64,000 nucleotides of DNA, taken from Planctomycetaceae bacterium (lineage in GTDB: Bacteria > Planctomycetota > UBA1135 > GCA-002686595). A model generated the notes under the pieces. That model worked only from the letters and a program-made list of their open reading frames with translations, ran no database searches and was not told the origin of the DNA. The position numbers and the translations under genes are program-made. The stretch spans positions 170,749 through 234,748 of the forward strand of contig WGMC01000013.1 of assembly GCA_016125265.1 (NCBI GenBank), in the 5' to 3' direction. Shown in pieces: positions 62,104-64,000 of this stretch; position 1 is the stretch's first letter, and every line of letters starts with the position of its first letter.

Positions 62104-63615
62104 ATGCGCACGATCCATCTGCTGCCGCTCCTGCTGCTCTCCCCCCTGGCCGCCCACGCCCAGATCACCCTGGACCGCTCGGGCGGTGGCCTCCCCGGAA
62201 CCGCCGCGTTCCAACTGGACGGCACGCCGGGTGACCTCTACGCCCTCGTGTTGGCCACGTCGGAGCAGTCGACGCCCGTCGGCGCCGTGACCCTCGACGT
62301 GCCGCTCGACCTTCTGAACCTCTCGTTCCAAATCCCGGGTTTGGTCGGGCTGCTCAATCCCGCCGGTTCCGCTTCGCCGTCGTTCGGTTTGCCGGCGCTG
62401 CCCGGACTGGTCGGTCTCACGGTGTCCGCGCAGAGCATCGCCGGCTTCGGCCTGGACCAAGTGTCCAACTTGGTGCGACTCACCCTCGCGCCCGTTGGCA
62501 CGTTCGCGGACACCTTGAGCGCACCTCCGCTGCCCATCGCTGGGGGCGCAGCGGCAGAACGCGCGGATGGCACGTGGTTGTTCGCCGGCGGCAGCGGCCC
62601 CGTGGCCCAGTCCTACGACCCGCGCCTCGAACAATGGGATCTCGCGGGAGCGAGTTTCGGCGTGGGGCTCTTCTCGCAGGCGACGGCCCTCGCCGACGGG
62701 CGGATCCTCTTCACGGGTGGACTCGACCTCACCACCGGGCAGCCGAGTGCGGCAGCGGCCCTCTACGACGCCGAAACCGGAACGACGACCGAGTTGTCGA
62801 TGTTGAGCGCGCGCGCGGCCCACGGCGCGTCGCTGCTCTCGAACGGCCGCGTGATGGTGACGGGCGGTTTCCAATCGCTCTCCATCGGCGATCCCACGGA
62901 TCTCTTGTCGGTGTTCCTGGCGGCGTTCAGCGGATTGCTGTCGAGCACGGAGTTCTTCGACCCGACCACGGAAACCTTCGTCGCGGGTCCGAACATGCTC
63001 GAGCCGCGCGCATTCCACACGTCGACCGCGCTCAACAGCGGCGACGTCTTGGTCGCGGGTGGCATGACGCTGCTGCCCATCGTCAACATCCCGACGGTGT
63101 CGAGCACCGCGTACCAGTTCGTGCCCGCGCTCAACTCCTGGGGCCTGCCGAAGTTCTTCTCCGGCGCCCGTTTGGCGCATTCGGCCGTCAAGTTGAGCGA
63201 TGGGAGCGTGCTGCTCGTCGGCGGCTTGACCCTCGATCTGACCGACTTCCTGACCACGGGCGACCCCGCCAACATCGCGATCGGTTCGCTCAACAGCGTG
63301 CTGCGCTACACCGGCGGTTTCCTGGGCGGGTTCTCGAACGTCGGCACCCTGTCCGAGCCCCGCGCGGGCGCGGGCCTGGCCGCGCTGCCCTCGGGTGGTG
63401 CGCTCATCGCCGGCGGCTTCCGCTTGATCCTGTCGGCGTCGCAAGTGGACGTGGGCACCAGCGCCACGGCCGACCGCTACCAGTTGGGCGTCGGTGTGAC
63501 CCCGACGGGCTCCATGGGCTCGGCGCGTCTCTTCCCGTTGCTCGTGCCGCTCGGCGACAGCACGGTGTTGGTGGTGGGCGGCGGCGCAACGGACGCCGAG
63601 GTCTACCAGCTCTAA
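62104..63615 (+). CDS. Exported Kelch-repeat beta-propeller protein
   Basis: 503 residues. Signal peptide MRTIHLLPLLLLSPLAAHAQ. From about residue 150 Kelch motifs recur: TWLFAGGSGPVAQSYDP, ATALADGRILFTGGLD, GASLLSNGRVMVTGGFQS, TSTALNSGDVLVAGGMT, HSAVKLSDGSVLLVGGLT and GLAALPSGGALIAGGFR, each with the GG pair and aromatic or hydrophobic edges. No galactose-oxidase copper ligands are evident. The N-terminal 150 residues are a beta-rich domain. The gene ends 37 bases before a repeat element. Confidence 0.85.
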   Translation: MRTIHLLPLLLLSPLAAHAQITLDRSGGGLPGTAAFQLDGTPGDLYALVLATSEQSTPVGAVTLDVPLDLLNLSFQIPGLVGLLNPAGSASPSFGLPALPGLVGLTVSAQSIAGFGLDQVSNLVRLTLAPVGTFADTLSAPPLPIAGGAAAERADGTWLFAGGSGPVAQSYDPRLEQWDLAGASFGVGLFSQATALADGRILFTGGLDLTTGQPSAAAALYDAETGTTTELSMLSARAAHGASLLSNGRVMVTGGFQSLSIGDPTDLLSVFLAAFSGLLSSTEFFDPTTETFVAGPNMLEPRAFHTSTALNSGDVLVAGGMTLLPIVNIPTVSSTAYQFVPALNSWGLPKFFSGARLAHSAVKLSDGSVLLVGGLTLDLTDFLTTGDPANIAIGSLNSVLRYTGGFLGGFSNVGTLSEPRAGAGLAALPSGGALIAGGFRLILSASQVDVGTSATADRYQLGVGVTPTGSMGSARLFPLLVPLGDSTVLVVGGGATDAEVYQL

Positions 63616-63652
63616 GCCCGGCCGCGTGCCCCACGTGGCCGACCTCGAAACC

Positions 63653-64000
63653 ATGGGCCGGGCCTTCAGCCCGGGCCGGTTCTCTCCCAACACCTGGGGC
63701 GTTGCCCCAGGCTACGATGGGACGGAGCGTTGCCCCGTTCGGACGGCCGTACGTCGAAGAGGTCGCAACGACGCTGCGCGTTGCGGGTCGCGGAGCAGAC
63801 CGCGCTTCATCACGCAGACCCGTTCGCCAGCGCCAACGGCGCGCCCGATAGTAGCCTGGGGCGTTGCCCCGTTCCGCAAGACAAGTGCCGCGTCGCGCAG
63901 GCCGCGTTTCATCACGCAGACCGGTTCGTCAGCGCCAACGGCGCGCCCGATAGTAGCCTGGGGCAACGCCCCAGGTTGGACGGTAGAGCGGTACAAGGGC
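63653..64000. repeat. Composite hairpin (MITE/REP-like) element 3, cut by the window end
   Basis: The left end atgggccgggccttcagccc and hairpins match elements 1 and 2. Two right-type modules follow (63829-63880 and 63931 onward), preceded by near-identical cgtttcatcacgcagacc tracts. The sequence stops at caagggc, just where the terminal inverted repeat should start. Confidence 0.65.

Overview
This is a very GC-rich bacterial chromosome segment with about 45 tightly packed genes and no rRNA, tRNA, phage or CRISPR locus that I could find. The gene content fits a Gram-negative-type organism with a lipid A-containing outer membrane (lpxB, an LpxR-like deacylase), most likely a member of the Planctomycetota. 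Pointers to that phylum are the paralogous groEL pair, a DUF1570-type metalloprotease, an NPCBM-domain protein, proteins built of carboxypeptidase-regulatory-like domains, a CRTAC1-like FG-GAP/ASPIC lipoprotein and an ABC-permease/CPBP-protease fusion. The phylum assignment is an inference from gene content, not a phylogeny.

Layout. 0-2.3 kb: a glycine-rich protein and an exported NPCBM protein. 2.6-8.1 kb: a proteostasis block (groEL, groEL, terminator, dnaJ, grpE, an FmdB-type zinc ribbon). 8.2-16.2 kb: a radical SAM/SPASM protein, a HAD phosphatase, a 1004-residue beta-sandwich repeat protein, an exported zincin and a lipoprotein. 16.2-19.2 kb: trkA-trkH potassium uptake. 19.3-23.9 kb: a glutamine amidotransferase, then a sugar/LPS-kinase-like gene divergent from an ABC ATPase-permease-lpxB operon. 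23.9-30.8 kb: an exported toroid protein, a GT39-like membrane protein, a methyltransferase, an aldehyde dehydrogenase and an SDR. 30.9-33.5 kb: an accessory patch (DHFR-like, DUF5946, DUF429) holding two repeat elements. 33.5-39.9 kb: signal peptidase I, otsA, a trehalose-phosphatase/GH15 fusion and a diguanylate cyclase. 40-47 kb: an MBOAT/SGNH acylation pair and a NatA/NatB-type ABC cassette. 47-54.5 kb: a PGRS-like protein with a lipoprotein, an EamA transporter, a 38-residue basic protein, an HEAT-like membrane-anchored protein, ApaH and a stand-alone Clp N-domain protein. 54.5-64 kb: a GNAT, a DprE1/DprE2-like epimerase pair, the CRTAC1-like lipoprotein coupled to LpxR, a Kelch protein and a third repeat element.

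Two themes cut across the window. First, at least twelve operon-leading genes have a TANNNT hexamer (often TANNCT) ending only 6-9 bases before the start codon. That spacing would put the transcription start at or next to the initiation codon, so leaderless mRNAs look like the default here; downstream operon genes instead start at ATGA/GTGA overlaps or behind short Shine-Dalgarno sequences. Second, composite hairpin repeats about 310-350 bp long with imperfect 20-bp terminal inverted repeats occur three times, each close to a 3' gene end.

Envelope work dominates the gene set: lipid A synthesis and trimming, polysaccharide acylation, a decaprenyl-ribose-type epimerase, exported beta-sandwich and beta-propeller proteins, and signal peptidase. 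Trehalose synthesis and hydrolysis, potassium uptake, chaperones and ApaH suggest stress and osmotic adaptation. I saw no complete defence or secretion system.
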